A DNA stretch of 64,000 bases from Gracilimonas mengyeensis (GTDB lineage Bacteria; Bacteroidota; Rhodothermia; Balneolales; Balneolaceae): NCBI RefSeq assembly GCF_900182705.1, contig NZ_FXTP01000002.1:310001-374000 (forward strand), written 5' to 3'. Below are positions 17,768 through 25,951 of the stretch, piece after piece. The notes beneath the pieces are model-generated. The model was given only the letters and a program-made list of their open reading frames with translations, had not been told where the DNA came from and ran no database searches. The translations under genes were made by a program, and so were the position numbers. Each line of letters starts with the position of its first letter. The first letter of the stretch is position 1.

Positions 17768-18928
17768 ATGCCAAAGTACCGCATGAGCTTACAAGTATAT
17801 AAAGTTGAGACGAAAGATCAGGTGGATGCTTTCCATGCACTGCCACAGCGGCTTTATAAAAATCATCACTGGTATCGTCCTCCGTTCCGTTTTGAAGTAG
17901 AGAATGTGTTTGATCGGAAAAAAAATGAGCGCTTTGAGAAGGGCGGAGAATGTGAGCGTTTTTTGGTGATGAGAGAGGGAGAAGCAGTTGGCCGGTTTGC
18001 CGTGTTTATTGATCCCGAAAAAGATGAAAGTTACGATCCTAAATTGGGAGGGATCGGGTTTATTGAGATGGAAGATGATCCTGAAATTTCTATCGTTATT
18101 ATCGATTTTGCCAAAAACTGGCACCGGGATCGGGGATATGCAGGTTTTAGGGGACCGGTTAATTTCGGGGAGAACGATACTTTTTGGGGGATTCTGATTG
18201 ACGGTTTTGAAGATCACAATGTGTATGGTATGCTCTATCATCATAATTATTATGAAAATTTGATAGAGGAAACCGGTCCGGAGAAGTTTGATGATTTATA
18301 CATGTACCAGCTGGATATGAAACAGCCATTGCCCCCGCGACTGGTAAAGATTACGGAGCGCCTTAAATCACGCGAAAATATTGAAGTCCGTCCTATCGAT
18401 AAGAAAAACCTGTCGCGGGATGGAGAACTGGTGCGGCAAATCTACAACCGGGCCTTTCATGATCAGGTGATCAAAGAGAGGGAGGAAGAGTTTATTGGGA
18501 TTAGCCGGGAAACGATTCGCCAGATGGTGAAAAAGCTAAAGCCGGTGCTGATGCCGGAAACATCACCTATCGCTTTTGTGAAGGGAGAGCCAGCCTCATT
18601 CCTGGTAAGTGTCCCTGATTTGCATGAAATATCAGCCCAAACAAATGGGAGGTTACATTGGTGGCAACTGTACAAGCTGATCGGGTTCGAAAAGCGAGCC
18701 CGTAAATTCCGTCCGTTGGCCTTTGGAACGGATCCTCGGTTTCGTGGTCGAGGGTTAGAGGCGTTGGTATTTATCGAGGGCTTTAAGTGGACTAAAAAAT
18801 ACTATCCCAATTTAAAAGTGCTGGAAGGCGGTTTTGTAAGTGAAAAGAACTGGATCATGCGTCGCAGCCTGGAAGCCCTGGGATGCGAAATCGCCAAAAC
18901 GTACCGGGTGTATAAGTGGATGGTTTGA
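17768..18928 (+). CDS. GNAT-fold acetyltransferase-like protein
   Basis: A 386-residue soluble protein of a type common in Bacteroidota and usually left hypothetical. Near the C terminus (about 320-329) GTDPRFRGRGLEA resembles the acetyl-CoA pyrophosphate loop (R/QxxGxG/A) of GNAT enzymes. The N-terminal half, with RFAVFIDPEKDESY and GFRGPVNFGENDTFWG, looks like a second diverged GNAT fold. The substrate is unknown. ATG at 17768 is used; ATG five codons later is an alternative. It is transcribed away from the lipase pair, and a promoter must lie within the ~100 bp between them. Confidence 0.72.
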   Translation: MPKYRMSLQVYKVETKDQVDAFHALPQRLYKNHHWYRPPFRFEVENVFDRKKNERFEKGGECERFLVMREGEAVGRFAVFIDPEKDESYDPKLGGIGFIEMEDDPEISIVIIDFAKNWHRDRGYAGFRGPVNFGENDTFWGILIDGFEDHNVYGMLYHHNYYENLIEETGPEKFDDLYMYQLDMKQPLPPRLVKITERLKSRENIEVRPIDKKNLSRDGELVRQIYNRAFHDQVIKEREEEFIGISRETIRQMVKKLKPVLMPETSPIAFVKGEPASFLVSVPDLHEISAQTNGRLHWWQLYKLIGFEKRARKFRPLAFGTDPRFRGRGLEALVFIEGFKWTKKYYPNLKVLEGGFVSEKNWIMRRSLEALGCEIAKTYRVYKWMV

Positions 18929-18953
18929 AGTGGTTGGGTGAATGGGTAATAAG

Positions 18954-18997
18954 GTGATATAGTGAAGAAGTGATATAGTGAAGAAGTGATATAGTGG
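18954..18997 (+). repeat. 16-bp tandem repeat, 2.75 units
   Basis: The unit GTGATATAGTGAAGAA occurs at 18954-18969 and 18970-18985 and partly at 18986-18997. It is non-coding and sits just left of the repeat that precedes the toxin-antitoxin pair. Confidence 0.8.
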
Positions 18998-19008
18998 AGT
19001 TCTGTATG

Positions 19009-19075
19009 AAAGTCCCAGTCATCCCGGTCAAGCTGGAGCGTAGCGGAGGTGTAGAGCGGGGATCTCCCAAAAGAG
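19009..19075 (+). repeat. ~66-bp repeat left of the MNT/HEPN pair
   Basis: Shares AAGTCC..GTCATCCCGG, GTAGC..AGCGGAGGTG and GGGATCTCCC, spaced alike, with 19779-19845 on the other side of the toxin-antitoxin genes, in the same orientation. Confidence 0.8.
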
Positions 19076-19149
19076 TTTTTAGGTATTTAACAACGAAACG
19101 TTGGTGATGATGTGTCGCTTTTGAGAGGTGATTTATATACATTAATGGC

Positions 19150-19437
19150 ATGGAAAAGGCAGAATTGCATAATATTATCAGGGAATACTTTCATGAGAAG
19201 CCAGTACGAAAGGTATCTGTCTTTGGATCATATGCATCGGGCAAAGAGAGGGAAGAATCAGATGTGGATATTTTGCTGGAATTAGTTCATCCTGTCGGCT
19301 TGATGGAATTATCACGATACAAGAATGATCTCGAAGATCTGTTAGAAATAAAGGTAGATATCGGTACAGAATCAGGAATATCAGAACACTTAGCTGAAGA
19401 GGTTAGAGAAAACGCATCCGTAGTGTATGAAGCTTAA
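19150..19437 (+). CDS. MntA-type minimal nucleotidyltransferase (antitoxin)
   Basis: A 95-residue MNT-family protein with the signature GSYASGKEREESDVD (26-40): the GS loop, then the SDxD metal-binding pair, with a third acidic residue in KVDIG near residue 80. In type VII toxin-antitoxin pairs MntA AMPylates or otherwise neutralises the HEPN toxin. The next gene starts 11 bp before this one ends, so the two are made together. Here the antitoxin gene comes first. The module is bracketed by ~66-bp direct repeats, consistent with a movable unit. Confidence 0.9.
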   Translation: MEKAELHNIIREYFHEKPVRKVSVFGSYASGKEREESDVDILLELVHPVGLMELSRYKNDLEDLLEIKVDIGTESGISEHLAEEVRENASVVYEA

Positions 19438-19774
19438 CAAAAGGGATATTGTTCGGCTGAAACACATTCAGGGTGCGATTGTTGCTATCCAAAGCTTTAC
19501 TGAAGGAGTTGATGAATCCTCATTCAACAAAAACGAGTTGATTCAATCTGCAGTGATAAGGCAATTTGAAATCATCGGGGAAGCTTCTTCAAGAGTAACA
19601 GAAGAAACGCAGCAAGTTTTTCCTGAGGTAGAATGGAGGACTATTAAAAATTTTAGAAACCTCTTAATTCATGAATATTTTAGGGTTGATGCGGCTGAGG
19701 TTTGGTATTCTGTTCTCAATGATCTTCCTGTTTTGAAAAGCCAGATTGAAGAGATTTTGGCAAGGGTACAATAA
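19427..19774 (+). CDS. HepT-type HEPN ribonuclease toxin (DUF86)
   Basis: A 115-residue all-helical HEPN protein with the RX4HXY active-site motif intact as RNLLIHEY (Arg77, His82, Tyr84). The GEASSRVTEE stretch (about 51-60) is typical of HepT. The family cleaves RNA when freed from its MNT partner, encoded immediately upstream with an 11-bp overlap. Intact active-site residues suggest a working pair rather than a relic. The role could be plasmid-like maintenance or phage defence. Confidence 0.9.
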   Translation: MKLNKRDIVRLKHIQGAIVAIQSFTEGVDESSFNKNELIQSAVIRQFEIIGEASSRVTEETQQVFPEVEWRTIKNFRNLLIHEYFRVDAAEVWYSVLNDLPVLKSQIEEILARVQ

Positions 19775-19778
19775 AGAG

Positions 19779-19934
19779 AAAGTCCGCGTCATCCCGGACA
19801 AACCGTAGCAAAGCGGAGGTGCAGAGCCGGGATCTCCCGGAAGAGGTTGAGGAGTTTTAGCAAGGTGTTGTTGGAGAATGTTCTGACTGTAGTAGGGAGA
19901 TCCCGCATCTCCGCGTTCGCTACGTGCGGGATGA
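19779..19934 (+). repeat. Repeat right of the MNT/HEPN pair, with an inverted arm
   Basis: 19779-19845 is the direct match of 19009-19075. At 19896-19934 a reverse-oriented arm (GGAGATCCCGC..GCGGGATGAC) pairs with it to form a large stem. It lies between the HepT stop and the coaBC stop, so it may also serve as a barrier between convergent transcripts. Confidence 0.8.
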
Positions 19935-19961
19935 CTTACACCCGTTTTGAGTAGGTAGTGG

Positions 19962-21149
19962 CTACCGAAAAATCGTATTTAAAACTTCAATGGCGATATC
20001 GGTTTTGGTGCCTTCAAACTGCTGTTCCCCATCTTTGCTAAGCAGGAGCACACGGTTGGTATCTGTAGCAAAGCCGGCGTCTTCCTCAGTTAGGGCGTTG
20101 GCAATAATGTAATCGGCATTTTTCTTCTTCAGCTTGGAGGTGGCATTTTCCACTAAATTCTCCGTTTCCATAGCAAAGCCGATGAGAACCTGTCCTTCTT
20201 TTTTGTTTTCGCCCAGCCAAGCCAGTATATCCTGCGTTCGTTTTAATAGAATAGCATCTCCGGCGTCATCTTTCTTCACCTTGTGGGTAAAAGTTTCGGC
20301 TGGGGTGAAATCGGAAACAGCTGCGGCCATTATAATCACATCGGCATCCGAATACTCTTTAACCGCTTCAAACAAATCAGCGGTGCTGGTGATGCTGACA
20401 CTGTGCATATCATCCGGCTTTTCGACAGAAAGCGGGCCGTGAATTAGCGTAACATCCGCGCCCAAACTTTGAGCAGCTTTAGCCATGGCAATACCCATCT
20501 TGCCCGAGCTGGGATTGGAGATAAACCGTACGGGATCGATGTGCTCGCGGGTAGGTCCGGCCGTTACTACCACTTTTTTGCCTTCCAAAGGTCCTTTGAC
20601 AGAGCCGATAATTTCTGAAGCTCTTTCGAGAATCGCATCCATCTCCGGCAACCGGCCTTTGCCCTCCAGGCCACTAGCCAGGTAACCACTTTCCGGTTCC
20701 AGGAGGTAATAATCTTTCTTCTGTAAATTCTTAAGGTTCTCTGCTACTCCGGGCGATTCATACATCTCGCCATCCATGGTTGGACAAATGAGCAAAGGGC
20801 ATCGGGCGGCAAGTACCGTACTGGTAAGCATGTTATCCGAAATGCCGTGAGCAATTTTGGCCAGGGTATTGGCTGTGCACGGAGCTATCACAAATAAATC
20901 AGCCCACTCACCCCAGTTTATATGGCGGGTCCATTCGCTGGAATCAGCGTCATCGGGAAAAATATCGACGGCTACATCGTAGCCGGAAAGGGAAGCGAAA
21001 GTCTCTAAACCAACAAAGCGGGTAGCTGAAGGGGTCATGGTAACCCGAACTTCTGCTCCCGCTTTTTGAAATTCTCTGAGCAGCACTACGGCTTTGTAGG
21101 CTGCAATACCCCCGGTAACACCTAAAATGATGCGTTTACCGGAGAGCAT
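19962..21149 (-). CDS. CoaBC, phosphopantothenoylcysteine synthetase/decarboxylase
   Basis: A 395-residue bifunctional enzyme of coenzyme A synthesis. The N-terminal flavin-dependent decarboxylase half has the [10 protein letters not shown] start, the catalytic His76 (TRHINWG) and [12 protein letters not shown]. The usual PxMNxxMW motif reads PTMDGEMY, with Asp for Asn, a form I associate with Bacteroidota. The C-terminal ligase half begins near [20 protein letters not shown] and has the nucleotide-binding SNPSSGKMG. It is the last gene of the yicC-gmk-rpoZ-coaBC run, 2 bp after rpoZ. Confidence 0.95.
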   Translation of the reverse strand: MLSGKRIILGVTGGIAAYKAVVLLREFQKAGAEVRVTMTPSATRFVGLETFASLSGYDVAVDIFPDDADSSEWTRHINWGEWADLFVIAPCTANTLAKIAHGISDNMLTSTVLAARCPLLICPTMDGEMYESPGVAENLKNLQKKDYYLLEPESGYLASGLEGKGRLPEMDAILERASEIIGSVKGPLEGKKVVVTAGPTREHIDPVRFISNPSSGKMGIAMAKAAQSLGADVTLIHGPLSVEKPDDMHSVSITSTADLFEAVKEYSDADVIIMAAAVSDFTPAETFTHKVKKDDAGDAILLKRTQDILAWLGENKKEGQVLIGFAMETENLVENATSKLKKKNADYIIANALTEEDAGFATDTNRVLLLSKDGEQQFEGTKTDIAIEVLNTIFR

Positions 21150-21151
21150 AA

Positions 21152-21445
21152 TTAATCTTCTTTTTCAGGATGTCGGTAATAAATCTGATCGTCCTGCATT
21201 TCCACAACCGCACGCTGTGTGGGGTGCGAAAGTTTTTCGAAAGCTTTGGAGATATTCTCCTGTTCTTCGTTGAATGAGAACTCGTCTTCTTCTTCAAATC
21301 CTTCAAAATACTGGAGTTTCTCATCCAGCTCCAGCTTTTCCTGGGCCGCAATCTGGCGGGCTCTCTTGGAAAGGATCACAAGTAACTCGTATTTGTTACC
21401 TGTCTTAAATTTTAGTTTCTCTATATCTAATGTTTTAACAGACAT
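21152..21445 (-). CDS. RNA polymerase omega subunit (Rpb6-like)
   Basis: A 97-residue protein with the omega/Rpb6 core: NKYELLVILSKRARQIAAQE (about 17-36), where the KRARQI helix contacts beta-prime, followed by an acidic middle and a C-terminal stretch ending RHPEKED. It is the Bacteroidota type rather than the E. coli RpoZ type. It lies 4 bp after gmk and 2 bp before coaBC, the usual neighbours in many bacteria. Confidence 0.87.
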   Translation of the reverse strand: MSVKTLDIEKLKFKTGNKYELLVILSKRARQIAAQEKLELDEKLQYFEGFEEEDEFSFNEEQENISKAFEKLSHPTQRAVVEMQDDQIYYRHPEKED

Positions 21446-21449
21446 AATC

Positions 21450-22025
21450 TCAGTTTTGATTCATGAAATTGAGCACAGCTTCTTTCACTTCCTTATAAGC
21501 TGTCTCCAAATGATCATTAATAATTACCTGATCAAACCGATCAGCGTAAGTAAGTTCTTCTTTAGCACGTTCAAGCCGCAGGGCCAATGTCTCATCATCT
21601 TCAGTACCGCGGGCAATCAGGCGCTGTTTCAGGACATCGATAGAAGGTGGTTGGATAAACAGCGAGAGACATTCATCGCCGTAAATTTCTTTAACGTTTA
21701 CCGCTCCCTTTACTTCGACATCAAGCAGAATAAAATACCCTGAATTTAGTTTTTTATCAACCTCTGAGCGCAGGGTCCCGTATTTCTTTCCACCATAAAA
21801 TTCTTCCCATTCAAGAAAAGCTTTTTCTTCAATTTTTTGGTCAAATTGGGCGTCAGTGAGGAAATAATAGTGTTTTCCGTCAACTTCACCATCACGGGGC
21901 GGACGGGTAGTAGCTGAGACGGAAAATTTAAGTTCATCAAAATCTTTAAAAAGCCGGCGCGCCAACGTGCTTTTTCCACCACCGCTGGGCGCCACCAATA
22001 TGATAACTTTACCTTTTTCTTCCAT
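21450..22025 (-). CDS. Guanylate kinase
   Basis: A 191-residue enzyme that phosphorylates GMP to GDP. The P-loop reads APSGGGKST (12-20; the more common form is GPSGAGKST). The GMP-binding region has SATTRPPRDGEVDGKHYYF, and ARGTEDDETLALRLERA is the lid/arginine region. The length is normal for the family. Third-last gene of the block, 82 bp after yicC. Confidence 0.95.
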   Translation of the reverse strand: MEEKGKVIILVAPSGGGKSTLARRLFKDFDELKFSVSATTRPPRDGEVDGKHYYFLTDAQFDQKIEEKAFLEWEEFYGGKKYGTLRSEVDKKLNSGYFILLDVEVKGAVNVKEIYGDECLSLFIQPPSIDVLKQRLIARGTEDDETLALRLERAKEELTYADRFDQVIINDHLETAYKEVKEAVLNFMNQN

Positions 22026-22043
22026 GAACGAAATTCAAAATTT

Positions 22044-22086
22044 AAAATTGAGGATTAAAGACGGGTATCCGCTAATCTTCAATTTT
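22044..22086. repeat. AT-rich inverted repeat between yicC and gmk
   Basis: AAAATTGAGGATTA (22044-22057) and TAATCTTCAATTTT (22073-22086) pair with one mismatch around a 15-nt loop. Similar AT-rich 'attcaag/attgaag' sequence appears at 42226-42255 upstream of mazG. Confidence 0.65.
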
Positions 22087-22107
22087 GAATCTTTAATTTT
22101 TAATTCC

Positions 22108-22989
22108 TTATTCAACATTTTGTACTTGTTCGCGAATCTGCTCCAGGGCTTCTTTGCATTTCACCACGTATTGCCCGATGTCGGAATTGTTGGATTTAGA
22201 GCCAATGGTGTTCAGCTCACGGTTAATTTCCTGGGTGAGAAAGTTCAGGCGGCGCCCGGCAGGTTCGGGTTGCCCCACGGCTTCCAGGAAGAATTTGAGA
22301 TGTGATCGAAGCCGTACAATTTCTTCGGTGATGTCCATTTTGTCAACCAGGATGGCTATTTCCAACTCTAGACGTTCTTCGTCCACCTTGTCATCCTCAA
22401 TAATGGCTTTGATGCGTTCTTGCAGTTTTTCGCGGGTCTCGGCTGCACGACCTTTGGTTTCGGTAATGATGTATTCCAGGTTCTCATCAATAAACTCAAT
22501 GCGGTCCACAAGGTCATTTTTAAGCTGATCGCCTTCCTGGGTACGCATCTTCATGAGCGAGTCGAGGGCCTGTTCCAGTGCTTTGAGTGTCAATTCCCAC
22601 TTGCGCTCGGTGGTTTCTTCATCTTCTTCTTTGTTGATGAATACATCATTAAACTGGGTAATGTCATCCACAGTTACGGGCTCGTCAATACCTGCAGCCT
22701 CGCGGAGCTGTGCAAGTAGCTTGGAATAAGCTTTTACCTTTTTCTCATCCACGGTGATACTCAGCTCACCGGTTTCCGACTCCGTGACATACACGCTGAT
22801 ATTCAACTTGCCGCGGTTTATAACTTTTTGCACCTGTTCTTTTACGTGCAATTCCTTGTCTTGAAGGCGCTGAGGCAGGCGGGTGCTGATATCAAGGTAG
22901 CGGCTGTTTAATGATTTAATTTCGACCGTGGCCGTGATGCCATTTTCAGTGGCTTCTCCGCGTCCAAAGCCGGTCATTGAGATAATCAT
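22108..22989 (-). CDS. YicC-family endoribonuclease
   Basis: A 293-residue protein with the family's invariant start (MTGFGRGE, from residue 5), the EIKSLNSRYLDIS stretch, and the C-terminal MDITEEIVRLRSHLKFF and LNFLTQEINRELNTIGSKS regions. YicC proteins are RNA endonucleases involved in small-RNA turnover. It is the first gene of the yicC-gmk-rpoZ-coaBC block. The ~180 bp to the divergent carbamoyltransferase gene must hold both promoters. Confidence 0.93.
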   Translation of the reverse strand: MIISMTGFGRGEATENGITATVEIKSLNSRYLDISTRLPQRLQDKELHVKEQVQKVINRGKLNISVYVTESETGELSITVDEKKVKAYSKLLAQLREAAGIDEPVTVDDITQFNDVFINKEEDEETTERKWELTLKALEQALDSLMKMRTQEGDQLKNDLVDRIEFIDENLEYIITETKGRAAETREKLQERIKAIIEDDKVDEERLELEIAILVDKMDITEEIVRLRSHLKFFLEAVGQPEPAGRRLNFLTQEINRELNTIGSKSNNSDIGQYVVKCKEALEQIREQVQNVE

Positions 22990-23169
22990 AATACTTTCCG
23001 GTAGATGAAAATTGAGCGAGAAAATACGAAAGTATAGCTGGGATAAGAAATTACTGATTTAATTAATCCAAACTAATTTGGGACTAAACAGAAAAGCAGC
23101 TGAATATGTCGGCTAATTTCAAGAATGAAGCCACAGATTTGTTATCTTCCCAGCCACCCAAATACTACT

Positions 23170-25014
23170 ATGATTATACTAGGAATTTCAGCTTTTTATC
23201 ACGATTCAGCCGCATGCATCACTCAAGACGGAGAGATACTGGCTGCGGCCCAGGAAGAACGTTTTACCCGTAAAAAACATGATGCTTCTTTTCCCAAAGA
23301 GGCCATCCGGTATTGCCTGGATACGGCTAACGTTCGCCTGGAGGATCTGGATGCCATCGCTTTTTATGATAAGCCACTGCTCAAATTTGAACGCCTGCTG
23401 GAAACCTACCTTTCCTTTGCACCGCGCGGACTGAAATCCTTCATCACAGCTATGCCGGTATGGCTGAAGGAAAAAATGTTCATGAAGCGCATCATGCGGG
23501 ATGAACTGAACCAGATTGAAGAGTATGATCCGGAAAAGGTGAAATTTGTATTTCCGGAACATCATTTGAGTCATGCCGCCAGTGCTTTTTATCCGTCCCC
23601 TTTTGAGGAAGCCGCCATACTTACCATAGATGGAGTGGGCGAGTGGGCCACGGCTTCAATTTGTTCCGGTAAAGGTTCAGAGATCACCAATCTCAGGGAA
23701 CTCACCTTTCCGCATTCACTGGGCTTGCTGTATTCTGCTTTTACCTATTTTTTGGGATTTAAGGTGAATTCCGGGGAGTATAAACTGATGGGGTTGGCTC
23801 CGTACGGTAACCCGGAATCCGAGCTGCTTCAGGAGTATCTCACCAAGATTAAAACTGAGTTGGTGGATATACGGGAGGACGGTTCCATCTACCTCAACCA
23901 GGATTATTTTGATTACGCCACCGGCCTGAAGATGATCAAAGAAAAGAAATGGGAAGAGCTCTTTGGCTTTTCAAAACGGGAAGAAGAGGCCGAGCTGCAA
24001 CAGCATGAGGCTGATTTGGCACTGGCTATCCAAAAGGTTACCGAAGAGATTGTAGTTTTGATGGCAAAGGAAGCCAAGCGGCTTACAAAATCCAATAAGC
24101 TATGCATGGCCGGCGGCGTTGCCCTGAATTGTGTGGCAAACGGAGCCGTACAAAATGAAGAGATTTTTGAGGATATCTTTATTCAACCTGCTGCAAGCGA
24201 TGCCGGTGGAGCGGTAGGTGCGGCCCTTGCTGCCTATCATATTTACTTTGATCAGGAGCGCAAACCGCAAGAGCCGGACTCTATGAAAGGAGCTTACCTT
24301 GGACCTGAATTTCATGCATTTCAAATTGAGGAACAGGTTAAATCTTATAATCCTGCCTATCAAAAATTGGATGAGGAGGCCTTGTATCCGCAAGTGGCCC
24401 AATGGCTGGATGAAGGTAAAATTGTAGGATGGTTCCAGGGACGCATGGAGTATGGGCCCCGTGCACTGGGAAATCGCAGTATTTTAGCGGATCCCCGTAC
24501 CCCCGAAATGCAGAAAAAGCTGAATCTCAAAATAAAATACCGGGAGTCATTTCGGCCTTTTGCTCCCTCAGTAATGGCGGAACAGGCCAAGTACTTTTTT
24601 GAAATGAAATCGGATTCCCCGTACATGTTGCTGGTTCAGCCGGTAAAAAAAGTACTCAGGAAGATGGTGCCGGGAGATTTTGATAAAAAGACGCTAAGGG
24701 AAAAACTGGCACATCGCCGTTCTGAGCTGCCAGCCATTACCCACATTGATTTTTCCGCCCGTATCCAAACCGTGCATCAGGAAACCAATCCGCGTTACTG
24801 GAAATTGCTGAATGCCTTTAATGAGATTGCCGGCCTGGGCATGCTGGTGAATACCAGTTTTAATGTGCGGGGTGAACCGATTGTTTGTACACCGGAAGAT
24901 GCCTACCGCTGTTTCATGAATACCGAAATGGATTACCTGGTGATGGGAGATTTTGTATTCAAAAAGGAAGATCAACCCGAATGGGAAAAGAAAGTAACTT
25001 TTGATAAGGATTGA
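23170..25014 (+). CDS. NodU/CmcH-type O-carbamoyltransferase
   Basis: A 614-residue enzyme that transfers a carbamoyl group from carbamoyl phosphate, via carbamoyl-AMP, to a hydroxyl group. The N-terminal Kae1-like domain begins GISAFYHDSAACI and has QEERFTRKKHDASFP, the metal-ligand stretch PEHHLSHAASAFYPSP, and TIDGVGEWAT. The C-terminal domain carries FQGRMEYGPRALGNRSI and NTSFNVRGEPIVCTPEDA. The ATG at 23170 begins the conserved MIILGIS; the frame extends 15 codons upstream without family similarity. A DUF5989 gene and an SxtJ gene follow, as in other carbamoyltransferase loci including saxitoxin clusters. The acceptor is unknown; a surface glycan is a reasonable guess. Confidence 0.93.
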   Translation: MIILGISAFYHDSAACITQDGEILAAAQEERFTRKKHDASFPKEAIRYCLDTANVRLEDLDAIAFYDKPLLKFERLLETYLSFAPRGLKSFITAMPVWLKEKMFMKRIMRDELNQIEEYDPEKVKFVFPEHHLSHAASAFYPSPFEEAAILTIDGVGEWATASICSGKGSEITNLRELTFPHSLGLLYSAFTYFLGFKVNSGEYKLMGLAPYGNPESELLQEYLTKIKTELVDIREDGSIYLNQDYFDYATGLKMIKEKKWEELFGFSKREEEAELQQHEADLALAIQKVTEEIVVLMAKEAKRLTKSNKLCMAGGVALNCVANGAVQNEEIFEDIFIQPAASDAGGAVGAALAAYHIYFDQERKPQEPDSMKGAYLGPEFHAFQIEEQVKSYNPAYQKLDEEALYPQVAQWLDEGKIVGWFQGRMEYGPRALGNRSILADPRTPEMQKKLNLKIKYRESFRPFAPSVMAEQAKYFFEMKSDSPYMLLVQPVKKVLRKMVPGDFDKKTLREKLAHRRSELPAITHIDFSARIQTVHQETNPRYWKLLNAFNEIAGLGMLVNTSFNVRGEPIVCTPEDAYRCFMNTEMDYLVMGDFVFKKEDQPEWEKKVTFDKD

Positions 25015-25031
25015 GGTTTTTGGGCATTAGG

Positions 25032-25148
25032 TTGGTCCAAGCGGGACGCTTGAACAAGTATCATCCATGTTCCTAGTCGAAATCGAGATCTTAACAGGGA
25101 TCTTTTGAGGTTGTACCTCAAAAGCAAAAGCCATGCAAGGCTAAGCCT
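25032..25148 (+). repeat. Repeat cluster after the carbamoyltransferase gene
   Basis: Contains the 23-bp element shared with 9367-9389 (25032-25054). It also has a 23-bp palindrome at 25102-25124 (CTTTTGAGG arms) that recurs in reverse orientation at 33195-33217, and a GCAAGGCT/AGCCTTGC hairpin at about 25135-25151. About 110 AT-rich bases follow before the next gene. Confidence 0.65.
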
Positions 25149-25259
25149 TGCGTTAGTACCATGTTTCTAATGCTTACATGTCTTTACCTGAATAGCAAAA
25201 TATCAACCCGAAAAAAAACATAAGTGTTTTAATGCGTTAACCGCCTTAAATTTGATTCT

Positions 25260-25409
25260 ATGGAAACACTAAAAGATTTATGGAATTTTATGAAGCAGCG
25301 GAAAAAATTCTGGTTGGCCCCGGTCATTATTGTGCTGCTTCTGCTTGGATTTTTAATCGTGATAGGCGGCGGCTCATCCATAGCGCCTTTCATCTACACT
25401 TTATTTTGA
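25260..25409 (+). CDS. DUF5989 family small membrane protein (SxtK-like)
   Basis: A 49-residue protein beginning METLKDLWNFMKQRKKFW, followed by one membrane segment (about residues 19-37) and GGGSSIAPFIYTLF. This pattern, a short basic amphipathic start, one span and a conserved GGGS..PFIYTLF tail, is the DUF5989 family. Its members sit between a carbamoyltransferase and SxtJ. It is too short for most ORF filters, but the start is at a sensible distance and the stop is 1 bp before the SxtJ start. It probably anchors or adapts the enzyme to the membrane; its function is not established. Confidence 0.9.
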   Translation: METLKDLWNFMKQRKKFWLAPVIIVLLLLGFLIVIGGGSSIAPFIYTLF

Positions 25410-25410
25410 T

Positions 25411-25797
25411 ATGCTTGAACCACGCTCTTTAGCGCAAATCAAAGACGACCCATCAACCCCAAAAACACAATTGGTGATGGTAACGGGATTGCTGGTTTTA
25501 GCCTGGCTTTTTACCAATATATGGCTGGTATATGCAGCAGGAGCCATAGGCTTGCTTTCCTTTATTCCTCCTATTGGAAATCGCCTGGTTTGGGGATGGT
25601 ACAAGCTGGCAGAGGGACTGGGTTGGCTTAACGCCCGCATCTTACTTTCAGTGGTATATTACCTGATAGTAACGCCGGTCGCATTTCTATTTCGGTTATT
25701 TGGGAATGATCCATTGCTGCTAAAGGATAACAAAGGAAGCCTGTTTAATTTCAGAGAGCATGCCTACAAAAAGGAAGACTTAGAGAACCCCTGGTAA
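25411..25797 (+). CDS. SxtJ family membrane protein
   Basis: A 128-residue protein with two membrane regions (about 20-50, split by a short turn, and about 75-95) and a polar C-terminal tail ending NFREHAYKKEDLENPW. This matches the SxtJ family, named from the saxitoxin cluster, where it accompanies the carbamoyltransferase SxtI and the small protein SxtK. It starts 1 bp after the DUF5989 stop, so the two are surely co-expressed. Its biochemical role is unknown. Confidence 0.85.
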   Translation: MLEPRSLAQIKDDPSTPKTQLVMVTGLLVLAWLFTNIWLVYAAGAIGLLSFIPPIGNRLVWGWYKLAEGLGWLNARILLSVVYYLIVTPVAFLFRLFGNDPLLLKDNKGSLFNFREHAYKKEDLENPW

Positions 25798-25951
25798 TTG
25801 AGGTTAACTTCGAAGGCTAAAAATGGTACAGATGTTGGGTTATTGCCTGCCCAGCATCGGGTTAGCTAACTATAAGATATTATTTTATAATAGGATAAAT
25901 AATAACTATCATTTGTCTTTTCATCGCAATGTCCTATAAGCAACAAATTAC

